From Phycisphaeraceae bacterium (lineage in GTDB: Bacteria; Planctomycetota; Phycisphaerae; Phycisphaerales; Phycisphaeraceae), in the NCBI GenBank assembly GCA_040222855.1, contig JAVKCD010000025.1, forward strand, positions 682,001 through 746,000: DNA of 64,000 nucleotides, read 5' to 3'. How positions within the stretch are numbered: the stretch's first letter is position 1; every line of letters begins with the position of its first letter. The notes beneath the pieces were generated by a model. The model had not been told where the DNA came from. It searched no databases and worked only from the letters and a program-made list of their open reading frames with translations. The position numbers and the translations under genes were made by a program. This document shows, piece after piece, positions 18,713-28,309 of the stretch.

Positions 18713-19681
18713 ATGCATAAGCCAAGCCCAGAATCTTCAGGCACATCTTCAGAGACGATCCTTCTCGGCCTTGATATTGGAGGGACCAAGTGCAGTGCCC
18801 TGATCGGGACGGCGGCAGGTGATGTGCTGGATCGCTTGACCTGGCCCTCCGATGCGGCGCATGGTCCCGATGCGATGCTGGATGATCTGATCGGTCACGC
18901 CAGAGCGTTGATCAATCGGCATAAAGGCGAGCTCGCGGGAGCAGGTGTGGTCGTGGGCGGGCCACTCGATTCTCGCCGGGGTCTGGTGCTGAGCCCTCCC
19001 AACCTGCCGGGGTGGGACAACATCCCGTTGCGTTCGAGGCTTGAGGATGCGCTATCGATGCCCGTCGGGCTTGAGCATGATGCCGCAGCCTGTGCCCTGG
19101 CTGAATACCACTGGGGTGCGGGCCGAGGCGAGCACTCGGTTGCCTACCTGACCTGCGGGACCGGCTTTGGGATGGGGCTCGTGATCGACGGCGTGCCTTA
19201 CTACGGCGCTGGCGGGCATTCCTGCGAGATCGGTCATGTGCTGCTCGAAGGCGAAGGCCCGGTCGCGTTCGGCAAGGCGGGTAGCGTCGAAGCTTTTTGC
19301 GCCGGGGCATCGCTGCCCAAGCTCGCCGCGTGGAAGTACCCGGATCGATGGCGTGATGCAGCGCCGACCGGGCCCGAGTTATCTGATTTAGCCGGGTCTG
19401 GCGATGCAGACGCCAGATCAATTATTGATGTGTGGTCGGACTCCGTGGCCAGAGTCGCGGCTTCGATCGCCGACACGCTCTTCTGTGATGTGATCATCCT
19501 CGGCAGTCTCGCACGTTATCTAGGACCGGAAGTCTTTCAAGCCATTCACGAAGCGTACCTGGCGCAGGTTCATCCGCATGCACGCGATAGCTGCCGATTA
19601 TGTGTTACCGAGCTTGGCAACAGGCTCCAGGATAGTTCTGCGCTCGCCGCAGCAACGCGGGCTCGTTCAATTCGTCAGTAA
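18713..19681 (+). CDS. ROK family sugar kinase-like protein
   Basis: ROK-fold protein of the sugar kinase type, 322 residues from ATG 18713 (a GTG at 18683 is the alternative start). The phosphate-binding motif DIGGTK (21-26) and catalytic Asp123 in EHDAAACALAE are present, followed by GHSCEIGH (169-175). The canonical ROK zinc motif C-x-C-G-x-x-G-C-x-E is replaced by VAFGKAGSVE (184-193), so all three cysteines are missing. No HTH domain precedes, so a kinase rather than a repressor. With the neighbouring carbohydrate genes it may phosphorylate an imported (amino) sugar; substrate unproven. Confidence 0.85.
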   Translation: MHKPSPESSGTSSETILLGLDIGGTKCSALIGTAAGDVLDRLTWPSDAAHGPDAMLDDLIGHARALINRHKGELAGAGVVVGGPLDSRRGLVLSPPNLPGWDNIPLRSRLEDALSMPVGLEHDAAACALAEYHWGAGRGEHSVAYLTCGTGFGMGLVIDGVPYYGAGGHSCEIGHVLLEGEGPVAFGKAGSVEAFCAGASLPKLAAWKYPDRWRDAAPTGPELSDLAGSGDADARSIIDVWSDSVARVAASIADTLFCDVIILGSLARYLGPEVFQAIHEAYLAQVHPHARDSCRLCVTELGNRLQDSSALAAATRARSIRQ

Positions 19682-19707
19682 CCAAAAACTCAAAGCGTGG
19701 GACTGAA

Positions 19708-21156
19708 TCAGTCGAGAACCGGGCTCGCGGCTTTCTTCGCTGCGATCTGCTCGCGGATCTCGTGGCTACGCTCTTCATTGAGCTTGTAGCCGAGCATGAT
19801 GAGGATCGCCAGGAGCGTGCCGGTTACCGGCACGACGATATAGGCTAGGCGGAGGCCATCGAGGGCTTCGGGAGTCTGTACGGCGGCGTTCTGATCGAAT
19901 CCGACCCACTTCATAATGAGACCTCCGCCAAGCCCGGCGATGGCGAAGCCGAACTTGACCGTCCACCAGTAAACGGCACCAAAGGCTCCCTCGCGGCGGG
20001 AACCGGTGTTGAGTTCATCGAGGTCGCAGACGTCCGCGGTCATCGACATCATGAGCGTGAAGAGACTGCCGATACCAAAGGCAAACAACGGAAGCGGGAG
20101 AAAAAGCAGCCAGGGATTCTCGGGGTTGAAGCACCACCAGAAACTGATGTAGCCGACGATCGAGATCGACTGCGAGAATAGAAACGCGTTCTTCTTGCCG
20201 AATTTTTCGGACATATAGGTCACTGCGGGAATGGCGATAAAGGTGGTCATCAGCGCACTGACCGTACCGAACCAGGTCGGCCAAGTCCCCGCACCGTCAG
20301 GCCCTGCGTCGCCGCCGAACATGTAGTGGACAATGATGAAAAAAGACATTCCCGCCACGGTGTTGAAGGCATTGAACACCAGGAAAGTCGCGAGGCAGAT
20401 CTGGACAAAGGGCAGACAACGGAAAGTCGCGCCGAAGCCAAGAAACAAGCTCAGTAGGCTGTCTCCGACTTTCCTGAGTGAGAGTTCTTCCTGAGTGCTG
20501 GGGTCTACGGGCTGGGTCTTACAGAAAATGGCGGGGATCATCGCCATGATCATGCAGCCGACGCCGACCCAGATCGCGAGGTGGCGGGCGCCCGTTACGG
20601 CGTCGGGATAGATGTCAGGGTCATACAAGATGACCCAGAACCACGGGACGATGACCCAGGCCCACTGGCCAATCCACTGCGCAACCGCCATGAGCCGGGT
20701 GCGCTCGTGAAAGTCATCACTCATCTCGTAGCCCATAGCCACATAGGGCGTCGCGAAGATTGTCAGGCCAAGGTAGAAGACAATGGAGAGCAGCAGAAAG
20801 TAGGTGAAGTTGTAAGCCTCGCCGTTCTCCGGATAGAGCTGCCACATGAGCATGTAGGAGAGACCCGCGAGAATGGCACCGATGAAGATATACGGCCTGC
20901 GTCTTCCCCAGCGGGACTTCGTGTTGTCGGAGATGTAGCCCATCACCGGGTCAGTCAGGGCATCTGACAGGCGCGGGAGGAAGAACAGGATGCCCCATAG
21001 CAGCGGGTCCATCCCGAGGCTCTGGACCAGAATCACCATGAAGATCCCGAGCGCCGCAGGGAACATCTGATTCCCGAGCATCCCCACGCCAAAGGCGATC
21101 TTCTGACTAAGCGGAACGTGTGACGGACGCGCCAACGAGTCGGATGAGTGAGTCAA
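19708..21156 (-). CDS. GPH family (MFS) sugar:cation symporter
   Basis: Inner-membrane transporter of the glycoside-pentoside-hexuronide:cation family, 482 residues, about 12 membrane helices. The family hallmark DALTDPVMGYISDNTKSRWG follows the second helix, and the C-terminal half repeats the fold (MSMTADVCDLDELNTGSRREG). The start is a TTG at 21156, chosen because GGAG lies six bases upstream and no ATG precedes the first helix. It is the last gene of the minus-strand carbohydrate cluster. Substrate probably an oligosaccharide or glycoside; not determinable here. Confidence 0.9.
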   Translation of the reverse strand: MTHSSDSLARPSHVPLSQKIAFGVGMLGNQMFPAALGIFMVILVQSLGMDPLLWGILFFLPRLSDALTDPVMGYISDNTKSRWGRRRPYIFIGAILAGLSYMLMWQLYPENGEAYNFTYFLLLSIVFYLGLTIFATPYVAMGYEMSDDFHERTRLMAVAQWIGQWAWVIVPWFWVILYDPDIYPDAVTGARHLAIWVGVGCMIMAMIPAIFCKTQPVDPSTQEELSLRKVGDSLLSLFLGFGATFRCLPFVQICLATFLVFNAFNTVAGMSFFIIVHYMFGGDAGPDGAGTWPTWFGTVSALMTTFIAIPAVTYMSEKFGKKNAFLFSQSISIVGYISFWWCFNPENPWLLFLPLPLFAFGIGSLFTLMMSMTADVCDLDELNTGSRREGAFGAVYWWTVKFGFAIAGLGGGLIMKWVGFDQNAAVQTPEALDGLRLAYIVVPVTGTLLAILIMLGYKLNEERSHEIREQIAAKKAASPVLD

Positions 21157-21246
21157 CGTGATCTCCGAGAAGTGCGGTGAGACATCGAGCAGAGGCTAGA
21201 TGCTAGCGGCAGACTTCACGAGATGCGGCATAGTGGGATGGAACAG

Positions 21247-22641
21247 TTACTTGGCGGGCAGGAACCGAACATCAGAAAGGATGGCAGCGGTGCTCTCACC
21301 TTCGACCTTGATGGTGATGCCGAGGTCGTGCCAGCCGGTGTTGGCGTCGTACAGACCATCGTTGGCGAGTTGGATCGCGTACTCCGGTCGATCGCGGAGC
21401 GAAGCCGCGCCGTCAGCGAGCATCAGGTGCAGGCTGTAGTCACCCTCAACCAGGTCGGTGGGTAAGCCTAGAGTTCTGGTCACGGCGATCGGAGCCCCGG
21501 GTAGCCACAAACGCGGGTCATCCGGCAACGTCACGGCGTACAGCGCGCCGGTGGTCTTGTGCCTGATCGCCATCCGAAGATCTCGGGGGTTGTAGGGGGC
21601 CGCCCAGCCGTGGTTGCTTAGTTGCAGGTTGATATCGATTGCTCCTCCAGCCGAAGCGGTCTCCGGATAACTGAGCTTTTCAAGCACCAACCGGTATCCC
21701 AACCTGTCACGTACCTCGTTGAAGAACCCTTCATCCCGCCACATGTTGATGACCGCGGGCTGGTAGTCGAGGTTGAGATAGCTCCAATGCAGCATGGCTA
21801 ACTCGTGACGCGCGTTGTCCGGCGCAGAAAACTCGGTGAGCTGACACGTCTCGCCGCCCATCGGCAGGTAACGGGTTTCCTCAGCGAGATAAGCCTTCTC
21901 GAGTTCGATGTCTTCATAGGTACCGACATCGGTCGGGCTGGAGAGGAAGCAGTCGTTGTGGTGTGCGAGTCGGCCCGCAGCGGTGCCCCATGCGTGATGC
22001 GACTGGATCGGGCGGCTGTGACCAAGGAGCATCCACTTGAGTCGAGGCGTGCGGATCTGAACGAAGCGTCCCTCCGGCAGATTTTCTAGCCATTTCGCGA
22101 TGATCCGCCGGGCGTTATGCGGCTCCGCCAGGTCATTCATCGAGGCGTGCCACTCGCCCCAGGCGCCGACGAAGCCACCCTGAGCCACCGCAATCACGTC
22201 CGCATGCTTGTGCATCAGCGGACGCAGTTGCTCCATGTGCCCGAGCACCACATCGATCGGCGCGTCCGGGTCGCCGATGGCCTCGGTGTAAGCAAATCGG
22301 AGGATCGTCTTGAGCCCGGCCTCACGGAGGATATTCATGTCCTGATCAAACAGGTCGAGCTGGTCCTGCGTGAGCGGGCGATCACGGAACGTCTTGTAGT
22401 AGTAGAGCCGGAGCATGAGCGTCATGCCCGCAGCACGATGCTGCTTCATGGTCGCCAGGTCCAGCGCCCCGACGCCATCCTGCGAGTTCCACTGCCGATA
22501 GAACCCTCGCTCGGGATTGACCAGCTCCGCGTCAGAGGCCATATAAACACGCTCAATTGACATCTCCTGGGCCGACGCCAAAGGAGTTGTGCAGGCGAGC
22601 AGAACAGCAACAGCAAGTCCAAGGGAAGTGATGCGATGCAT
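21247..22641 (-). CDS. Secreted DUF4874/DUF4832 protein
   Basis: An exported protein of 464 residues with a Sec signal peptide (about 1-25). The DUF4874 TIM-barrel-like part begins with LVNPERGFYRQW and contains LMLRLYYYK, TILRFAYTE and GAWGEWHAS, which resemble glycosidase barrel strands with acidic ends. The C-terminal DUF4832 beta domain ends at the stop. ATG 22641 is supported by AAGGAG nine bases upstream. Such proteins often occur in polysaccharide loci; the activity is unproven. It follows the GH109-type gene by 17 bases. Confidence 0.85.
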   Translation of the reverse strand: MHRITSLGLAVAVLLACTTPLASAQEMSIERVYMASDAELVNPERGFYRQWNSQDGVGALDLATMKQHRAAGMTLMLRLYYYKTFRDRPLTQDQLDLFDQDMNILREAGLKTILRFAYTEAIGDPDAPIDVVLGHMEQLRPLMHKHADVIAVAQGGFVGAWGEWHASMNDLAEPHNARRIIAKWLENLPEGRFVQIRTPRLKWMLLGHSRPIQSHHAWGTAAGRLAHHNDCFLSSPTDVGTYEDIELEKAYLAEETRYLPMGGETCQLTEFSAPDNARHELAMLHWSYLNLDYQPAVINMWRDEGFFNEVRDRLGYRLVLEKLSYPETASAGGAIDINLQLSNHGWAAPYNPRDLRMAIRHKTTGALYAVTLPDDPRLWLPGAPIAVTRTLGLPTDLVEGDYSLHLMLADGAASLRDRPEYAIQLANDGLYDANTGWHDLGITIKVEGESTAAILSDVRFLPAK

Positions 22642-22658
22642 CGGGGGTTGCTCCTTAT

Positions 22659-24026
22659 TCAACTGACGATGGCCAGCGGGGCCGTGGTTTCCCACGCCCC
22701 CCTGGAGAAATCAGGGAAAGCGGCTGGCGCACCGTCGTTCGCCACCGACTGCGCGCTGAGCGGACGGACCGCTGACCACGTCGCGCCTTCATACACATTC
22801 TGATCCATAGGCATCCCAGTCTGGAGACACTCGACGACCCTGCGCAGCATGATGAAGTCCATCCCGCCATGCCCGCCGGCTCGTTCTGCCTCGGCGCCCA
22901 TGCGCGTCCAGAGCGGATGCTCGAACTCGCGATAGACCTCGTCAAGCGCCACGCCCTCGATCCACTCGTGGTAGTTGCCCCGCCCTTCGATCGCCACCCG
23001 CGTCGGAAAGCCAGCCAGAACCCCCTTCGTCCCCTGGATCAGATTCAAGCGGGTGTACGGCCGTGGCGTGGTCGTGTCGTACTGGACCATCACCGTCCGG
23101 CCAAGCCGAGTCTTGATCAGGCTTGTGTTCATATCACCGGCGATGTAGTTCATCCGGCGGCGTTCGTGCCCCTCCGGGAAGTTCGCCCGTGCATACTCAG
23201 CCCGCCCCGCCGCGGGTGAGCTGTACGACACGATGGTCTCGTAGCGATCCTCGCTGCGGTCGATATTCATGTACTGAGCGACCGGACCTACGCCGTGCGT
23301 CGGATAGAGGTTGCCGTTGAAGTTCGTGTGGTACTCGGTCCGCCAGGAGCCGGTGCCGTGGTCCATGTCCTGCATCTGCGATCGCAGATCATGGACGTAG
23401 GCCGCCTCAGCGTGTGTCAACTGACCAAAGACGCCCTGCCGACACATGTTCAGCGCCAGTAACTCGTCGCGGCCGTAGTTGACGTTCTCCAGCATCATGC
23501 AGTGACGCTGAGTCTGCTCCGAAGCTCGAACCATCGCCCACAGCTCGTCGACGGTCGGTGCCATCGGCACCTCGACAAACGCGTGCTTACCCGCCTGCAT
23601 CGCCTCGATCGCCTGCGCCGCGTGCCATGCCCAGGGCGTAGCGATCACTACCGCGTCGATGTCATCCCGATCGAGAATCGCCCGATAGGCAAAGGGCCCA
23701 CTGGTGTATAGCGACGGCGACAGTCGCCCGGCGTCGGTCAACACCTTCTGCTGCGCCGCTGAGACGCCCGGCCACGGATCGGCCAGTGCCAGCACATCAA
23801 CATCATCCATCCGTGCCAGCAGGCGAATCAACTGACCCCCGCGATCGCCATTACCGATGACTGCGAAACGCGGACGCTCGATCGACTGCGCCGCCAGTCC
23901 TGCGACCGAGCTTTGCGTCGCGGTGCGCGGGCCACTCGCCGTGGTCGCGCACCCCGCGAGCCCAAGGCTCAACCCGGCGACCGCAGCGGCACGGAGAAAA
24001 TCTCTGCGTGATTCGTCGTGACTCAT
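22659..24026 (-). CDS. GH109-type glycosidase (Gfo/Idh/MocA fold), exported by Tat
   Basis: A 455-residue NAD-dependent Gfo/Idh/MocA-fold protein of the GH109 type; characterised GH109 enzymes are alpha-N-acetylgalactosaminidases using NAD as a catalytic cofactor. A twin-arginine signal (SRRDFLRAAA) followed by LAGC with Cys26 suggests Tat export of a folded, cofactor-loaded lipoprotein. GNGDRG (58-63) is the nucleotide motif; YPTHGVGPVAQYM and GGHGGMDFIMLRRVVE are family-specific. Its start overlaps the stop of the symporter gene by four bases. Other activities exist within the fold, so substrate is inferred. Confidence 0.87.
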   Translation of the reverse strand: MSHDESRRDFLRAAAVAGLSLGLAGCATTASGPRTATQSSVAGLAAQSIERPRFAVIGNGDRGGQLIRLLARMDDVDVLALADPWPGVSAAQQKVLTDAGRLSPSLYTSGPFAYRAILDRDDIDAVVIATPWAWHAAQAIEAMQAGKHAFVEVPMAPTVDELWAMVRASEQTQRHCMMLENVNYGRDELLALNMCRQGVFGQLTHAEAAYVHDLRSQMQDMDHGTGSWRTEYHTNFNGNLYPTHGVGPVAQYMNIDRSEDRYETIVSYSSPAAGRAEYARANFPEGHERRRMNYIAGDMNTSLIKTRLGRTVMVQYDTTTPRPYTRLNLIQGTKGVLAGFPTRVAIEGRGNYHEWIEGVALDEVYREFEHPLWTRMGAEAERAGGHGGMDFIMLRRVVECLQTGMPMDQNVYEGATWSAVRPLSAQSVANDGAPAAFPDFSRGAWETTAPLAIVS

Positions 24027-25864
24027 GACGAGGAAACTCCTTGGGATTCACGGGCACCGAGCAACTCGGGATCGCTGCGGATCAGCCGAACGATCGCATA
24101 ACCACACAAAAGCGCCGCGACGATCACACCAGCACCGGTCCCCGGCGAACCAAGCAGCAGCAAGCCAAGACCGATCAGCAGACCGAAGATAAAGCCCATC
24201 GACAGGAACCAGCCGATCATCGCGTTGCGGAAGCCCAGACCCTCCGCATCGACCCCCAACTCCTCGCGCACCCGCCGCCAGCCAGGACCCGGAACGCGGA
24301 TCCGCTCGCAGAACTCACGATCAGCTGGCGTCGGCTTAGTGGACATCATCAGCGTGGCCGCAATCCAGATCGCGGCCGTTCCGAACGCCGTCACCAGCAT
24401 CCGCATCCCCCACATGTTGACCGTCTCACCGCTCACCGGATCGACGTAATCCTTGAGGAGGTACAACTCAACCGCGTTACCGATCACACACGCGGCAAGG
24501 ATCGAAACGATCTCCGACCACGCCGAGACACGCCACCAGTACCACCTGAGGATCTGAACCGAACCGACGCCAGCGGTAATGACCGCCAGGTACTTGTAGG
24601 CATCAAGGATGCCCGTCAGCAGCGTCGTCACCAGAGCCGCGAGGATCATGAAACCCAGCATGCTCAGTCGTGACACCATGACGTAGTGCTTAGCATCGGC
24701 TTTCGGTTTGATAAACGGCTGGTAAACATCATTGACCAGGTACGACGCTCCCCAGTTGAGGTGCGTATCCACCGTGCTCATATACGCCGCGAGCATCGCC
24801 GTCACCATGATCCCCTTGATACCCGGCCCGAGAAACTCATTGATCATCGATGGATACGACAGCTCAGCGTCCGCACCAGTCAGTTCCGGGAAGTAAACCA
24901 TCGAGGCCAGTCCCACGATGATCCACGGCCAGGGTCGCAGCACATAGTGGCAAAAGTTGTACCAGAGGAACCCGAGCATGGCGTCTTTCTCGCTCTTGGT
25001 CGCCAACAAGCGCTGAACGAGATAACCCTGGCCCGGCGCCTGCACCCACCAGTTCACCATCACATAGACCAGGAAGGTAAACGTGAGCATGTCCATCGCT
25101 GAGAGGTCCGGAAAGATATGGATCAGGCTCTCTTTGAAACCCTCAGTCTTACGGAGCCTTTCAACAAAGCCGACCTCGCCCGCCGTCTCTGTATACGCCA
25201 CGATCGCCAGCCAGAACGACCCGAGCATCGCCATGCCGAACTGGATCAGGTCGGTGTACACCACGCCGTAGAGACCCGAAGCCACTGAGTAGATCAACGC
25301 CGTAGTCGCCAGCGTCAGCAGCACCAGCGCCGTCGGCGTCACACCAATCTCGAACAGGTTGAAAACCGGATCACTCAGGGTGAACACCGGATCGCTCGAC
25401 AACCCCAGGATGACCTGAATCACCTTGGTCGCCGCGAGCGTGACCGACGCCATGACGACGCAGTTCACGAACACGCCATCGAATAGAACCTTGAACACTC
25501 GTAGGACTGATCTGGCGAGCGAGGCGTCATACCTCTGGACAACGAACTCGATGTCCGTCAACGCACCCGTCCGCTGCCAGAGCTTGGCGAAGAAGAAAAT
25601 GGTCGCCGTCTGACCGATCGCAAGCGACCACCAGAACCAGTTCCCGTGAACCCCCTCGTTTCGCGCCAACCCCGCGACAAACAACGGCGTGTCGGTCGAG
25701 AAGGTCGTCGCCACGATCGAAGTCCCGGCGATCCACCACGGCAGCGAACGACTGGCGACAAAGAAATCAGCCGTGTTCGTCGATGCCTTCTTGGAGAAGT
25801 ACAGACCAACCCCAGTCGCCACGAGCAGGTACAGGCCGACGATCGACCAATCGATGAAGGTCAT
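24023..25864 (-). CDS. Sodium:solute symporter (SSS family)
   Basis: Inner-membrane Na+-coupled transporter of 613 residues with about 14 helices (SGLT-like). Features include the N-terminal DWSIVGLYLLVATGVGLYFS, the FFVASRSLPWW segment and the helix-5 region YSVASGLYGVVYTDLIQF. A longer cytoplasmic loop before the last helices holds REFCERIRVPGPGW. It is directly upstream of and overlaps the GH109 gene, so it likely imports the sugar released there. Ribosome binding site weak (GTGAGAC). Confidence 0.9.
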   Translation of the reverse strand: MTFIDWSIVGLYLLVATGVGLYFSKKASTNTADFFVASRSLPWWIAGTSIVATTFSTDTPLFVAGLARNEGVHGNWFWWSLAIGQTATIFFFAKLWQRTGALTDIEFVVQRYDASLARSVLRVFKVLFDGVFVNCVVMASVTLAATKVIQVILGLSSDPVFTLSDPVFNLFEIGVTPTALVLLTLATTALIYSVASGLYGVVYTDLIQFGMAMLGSFWLAIVAYTETAGEVGFVERLRKTEGFKESLIHIFPDLSAMDMLTFTFLVYVMVNWWVQAPGQGYLVQRLLATKSEKDAMLGFLWYNFCHYVLRPWPWIIVGLASMVYFPELTGADAELSYPSMINEFLGPGIKGIMVTAMLAAYMSTVDTHLNWGASYLVNDVYQPFIKPKADAKHYVMVSRLSMLGFMILAALVTTLLTGILDAYKYLAVITAGVGSVQILRWYWWRVSAWSEIVSILAACVIGNAVELYLLKDYVDPVSGETVNMWGMRMLVTAFGTAAIWIAATLMMSTKPTPADREFCERIRVPGPGWRRVREELGVDAEGLGFRNAMIGWFLSMGFIFGLLIGLGLLLLGSPGTGAGVIVAALLCGYAIVRLIRSDPELLGARESQGVSSS

Positions 25865-25938
25865 GCATGTCTCACGATCAGTGAACAGGGAAACTCAGAC
25901 AGGATGGCCATCATCATGCCAAAAAGATCAGTCAGTGG

Positions 25939-27156
25939 TTAAGCATGCACACCGTTGCCGTTGGTCGGGGCACCCCGAACAGGCACGGTCTTGAGCGGGC
26001 GCGGGATCGACTCGAACGTCTGCTTCTGCGCCGAATCACGCGCCGCCAGGCACATCGCCGCACTCAGAAGACCAGCCTCCAGAGGCGACGCCGACGGCCC
26101 TTCATCACGAATGACATCGATGAAGTTACGCACCAGCAGCGCGTCTCCGCCATGGTGATCGTCACCGTCCTCGAGCTTGATCTCCTCGACGGCCTTGCCG
26201 TGATGCTCGATCACGCGGATCGTCGAGGTGTACCAATCGAACTCAAGCGTCCCCAGATACCCGGTCACGCGAGCACCCCGCGCCTGCGCTGAGCGCCGGC
26301 TGACGAAGTTCTGCACATAGTTGGCGTGTAACCCGCCGGCGTACTGGATCATCGCCGAACCCGCATCGTGATTCACGATCGACGAGCTAAAGGCGCAAGC
26401 GTGATCGCCCTTGCCCATCCCACCATCGTCATCACGAGCCTTGATGTTCTGCGGGCTCTCGGGACAACTCGCCGCCTCATCACAGGCCGAGCACATCAGC
26501 CCCTCCGGCTTGTCCCCGCCATAGACCAGCTGCGATTCCGTCGCCGCGATCTTCACCGGGTCGAGCCCGCTGAGCCGGGTGATGTAATCAAAATCATGAG
26601 TCGCCTTCTGCAGCCACATCCCGCCGGTGATCGAGTCATCGCGATACCACTGACCGAAATAAACCCCGCCATACGGCACATAGTTGACCGCCTGAACCTG
26701 ATTGATCGTCCCAAGCCTGCCCGAGCGAACAATGGTCCAGGCCCTTCGGAACAACGGCGACATCCGCAGCGGGAACGACACCACCACCGACTCCGACCGA
26801 TCACGATAAGCCCGAGCAATCGCGGTCAGGTCGTCAAGCGTCGTCGCGATCGGCTTCTCAAGGAACACCGGCAAGCCGGTTGGGGCCAGCCGCACCGCCA
26901 GATCGGCGTGCAGATCGCACCGCGTCCCGACGATCACGCCATCGAGATCACCCGCCGCATCAAGAAGCCGATCAATCCCGGGAACAAACGCCGTCTCAGG
27001 ACCGAGTTCCACCTTCCACTCGGCCAGGTTCTTCTCCGCCCGCTGGCGGTCAGGGTCCGCGACCATCGCGAGCTGGACGTCCGGGTCCGCCTGCAGCGCC
27101 CGGCTGGCGATATACGCCGCCCGCTGCCCGCATCCTAATACGGCTAGTTTGATCAT
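25939..27156 (-). CDS. Gfo/Idh/MocA family oxidoreductase
   Basis: A cytoplasmic NAD(P)-dependent oxidoreductase, 405 residues. The dinucleotide motif is GCGQRA (8-13) and the family EKP motif is at 100-102. A cysteine group C-x2-C-x5-C (in LMCSACDEAASCPE) recalls a subset of Gfo/Idh enzymes with a structural metal site. It probably oxidises or epimerises a sugar derivative. It lies 74 bases upstream of the symporter gene in the same direction. Confidence 0.87.
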   Translation of the reverse strand: MIKLAVLGCGQRAAYIASRALQADPDVQLAMVADPDRQRAEKNLAEWKVELGPETAFVPGIDRLLDAAGDLDGVIVGTRCDLHADLAVRLAPTGLPVFLEKPIATTLDDLTAIARAYRDRSESVVVSFPLRMSPLFRRAWTIVRSGRLGTINQVQAVNYVPYGGVYFGQWYRDDSITGGMWLQKATHDFDYITRLSGLDPVKIAATESQLVYGGDKPEGLMCSACDEAASCPESPQNIKARDDDGGMGKGDHACAFSSSIVNHDAGSAMIQYAGGLHANYVQNFVSRRSAQARGARVTGYLGTLEFDWYTSTIRVIEHHGKAVEEIKLEDGDDHHGGDALLVRNFIDVIRDEGPSASPLEAGLLSAAMCLAARDSAQKQTFESIPRPLKTVPVRGAPTNGNGVHA

Positions 27157-27216
27157 GATCGGGTCAACCCTGGGAATGATGAATAAGAAAATAAATGATC
27201 AGAGCAGATGCACGAA

Positions 27217-28098
27217 CTACTTCGATGGATAACCAGCCTCGCCTGGGAACAAACCAATTGGCGACCACATCTTCCGAGCCTTCTCCAACTGATCTAGTGT
27301 CAGATTGAAGTCGTTGTAACCAAAAAGTGTCACATTTCGAACGGCTGAGGACGCATGGCCATCCGCATACATGATATTCATCCGCCCACTTGAATCGTCG
27401 AGTTCACCTGTATGCCGGCCCCACTCGGCGGTATTCCACAGACCGGCAGATAACTCAGTTTCAGTGTGCACGATACGCAAGCGATTGGCTGGGATAGGCG
27501 TGGAAAAATTATCCCCAACCAACATATGGCCGTAATAGATTTCGCCAGTTGCGACCAGCTCAGTTGGTGCGATCATTGAATCGATCTTGAACCAAACCTT
27601 ACCCGAAGAAAAATCATCCACACCATCGGGCCCGGAGCCTGACGGCACACCCGCGCTCGACAGACCATCATTGATTGAGGTAAATAGATTCATCCCGTAA
27701 CTCGATGCGACATTGCCCTCATCATTAGGCGGCTCATAGGTATAGGGGTCTGACGGACATACCACCGTCGAACTGGTGTCGCCGCCCTCGATTGAACCAG
27801 CAGCCACTCCATATTCCACCAACCGGTGCCACCAACGGATGGTCGGCCCTGTCGCATCTGCATAGGCCAGATACGGGAAATATCCTTTGTTGTCGGTACT
27901 GTAAATCACTAGCCCTATTCCCATCTGCCTCTGGTTTGAAAGACAGAGGACCCCTCGTGCCGTATTCCGAGCCGCCCCCAGCGCAGGCAGCAGGATCCCG
28001 ATCAGCAGCGCGATGATCGAGATCACCACCAGCAGCTCGATCAGCGTAAACCCGGACCCACGGGCGGGGTGGGCGGAATGCTTCATGGTTCGTGACAT
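27217..28098 (-). CDS. Pseudopilin-like protein with type IV N-terminus
   Basis: A 293-residue type IV pilin-like protein: short basic leader, cleavage site G16|F17 and [25 protein letters not shown] with Glu at mature position 5. The C-terminal part contains IMYADGHASS, matching the ADGH signature common in planctomycete pseudopilins (H-X9-DG type). It would be processed by a prepilin peptidase and inserted in the inner membrane, perhaps assisting secretion. It is the first gene of the minus-strand carbohydrate cluster and diverges from the regulator gene. Confidence 0.87.
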   Translation of the reverse strand: MSRTMKHSAHPARGSGFTLIELLVVISIIALLIGILLPALGAARNTARGVLCLSNQRQMGIGLVIYSTDNKGYFPYLAYADATGPTIRWWHRLVEYGVAAGSIEGGDTSSTVVCPSDPYTYEPPNDEGNVASSYGMNLFTSINDGLSSAGVPSGSGPDGVDDFSSGKVWFKIDSMIAPTELVATGEIYYGHMLVGDNFSTPIPANRLRIVHTETELSAGLWNTAEWGRHTGELDDSSGRMNIMYADGHASSAVRNVTLFGYNDFNLTLDQLEKARKMWSPIGLFPGEAGYPSK

Positions 28099-28180
28099 GG
28101 GAGACTCGCTTCCTGAACGGGGATTCTCGTGATTCAGTCAATATAGAGCAGACACAGACAGGCACGTTGATGAACTTAAC

Positions 28181-28206
28181 TTGACATGAGACGGCCAGCT
28201 TGTCAA
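28181..28206. promoter_or_regulatory. Inverted repeat TTGACA...TGTCAA in the divergent regulatory region
   Basis: TTGACA (28181-28186) and TGTCAA (28201-28206) form an exact inverted repeat 14 bases apart. Either arm could be a -35 element or the pair could be an operator. It sits between the pseudopilin and regulator genes. Confidence 0.4.
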
Positions 28207-28232
28207 GACATGTTCTGAAAAAATCTGCGTTC

Positions 28233-28248
28233 TATAACGATTATAACG
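28233..28248. promoter_or_regulatory. Candidate operator: TATAACG direct repeat
   Basis: TATAACG occurs at 28233-28239 and 28242-28248, a nine-base period in an AT-rich stretch; with the preceding CGTT it also forms CGTT-N4-AACG (28228-28239). The position just upstream of the regulator promoter makes it a plausible autoregulatory site. Confidence 0.35.
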
Positions 28249-28275
28249 CTATTTTTAGGTCGCTCATCTTTTCTC

Positions 28276-28303
28276 TTGACAATACAACTGGGCGCGTTAT
28301 CTT
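28276..28303 (+). promoter_or_regulatory. Promoter of the GntR/LacI-type regulator gene
   Basis: A perfect -35 TTGACA (28276-28281) and TATCTT (28298-28303) are 16 bases apart. The -10 ends six bases before the ATG at 28310 and there is no ribosome binding site, so the mRNA is probably leaderless. Confidence 0.65.
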
Positions 28304-28309
28304 ATCCCC

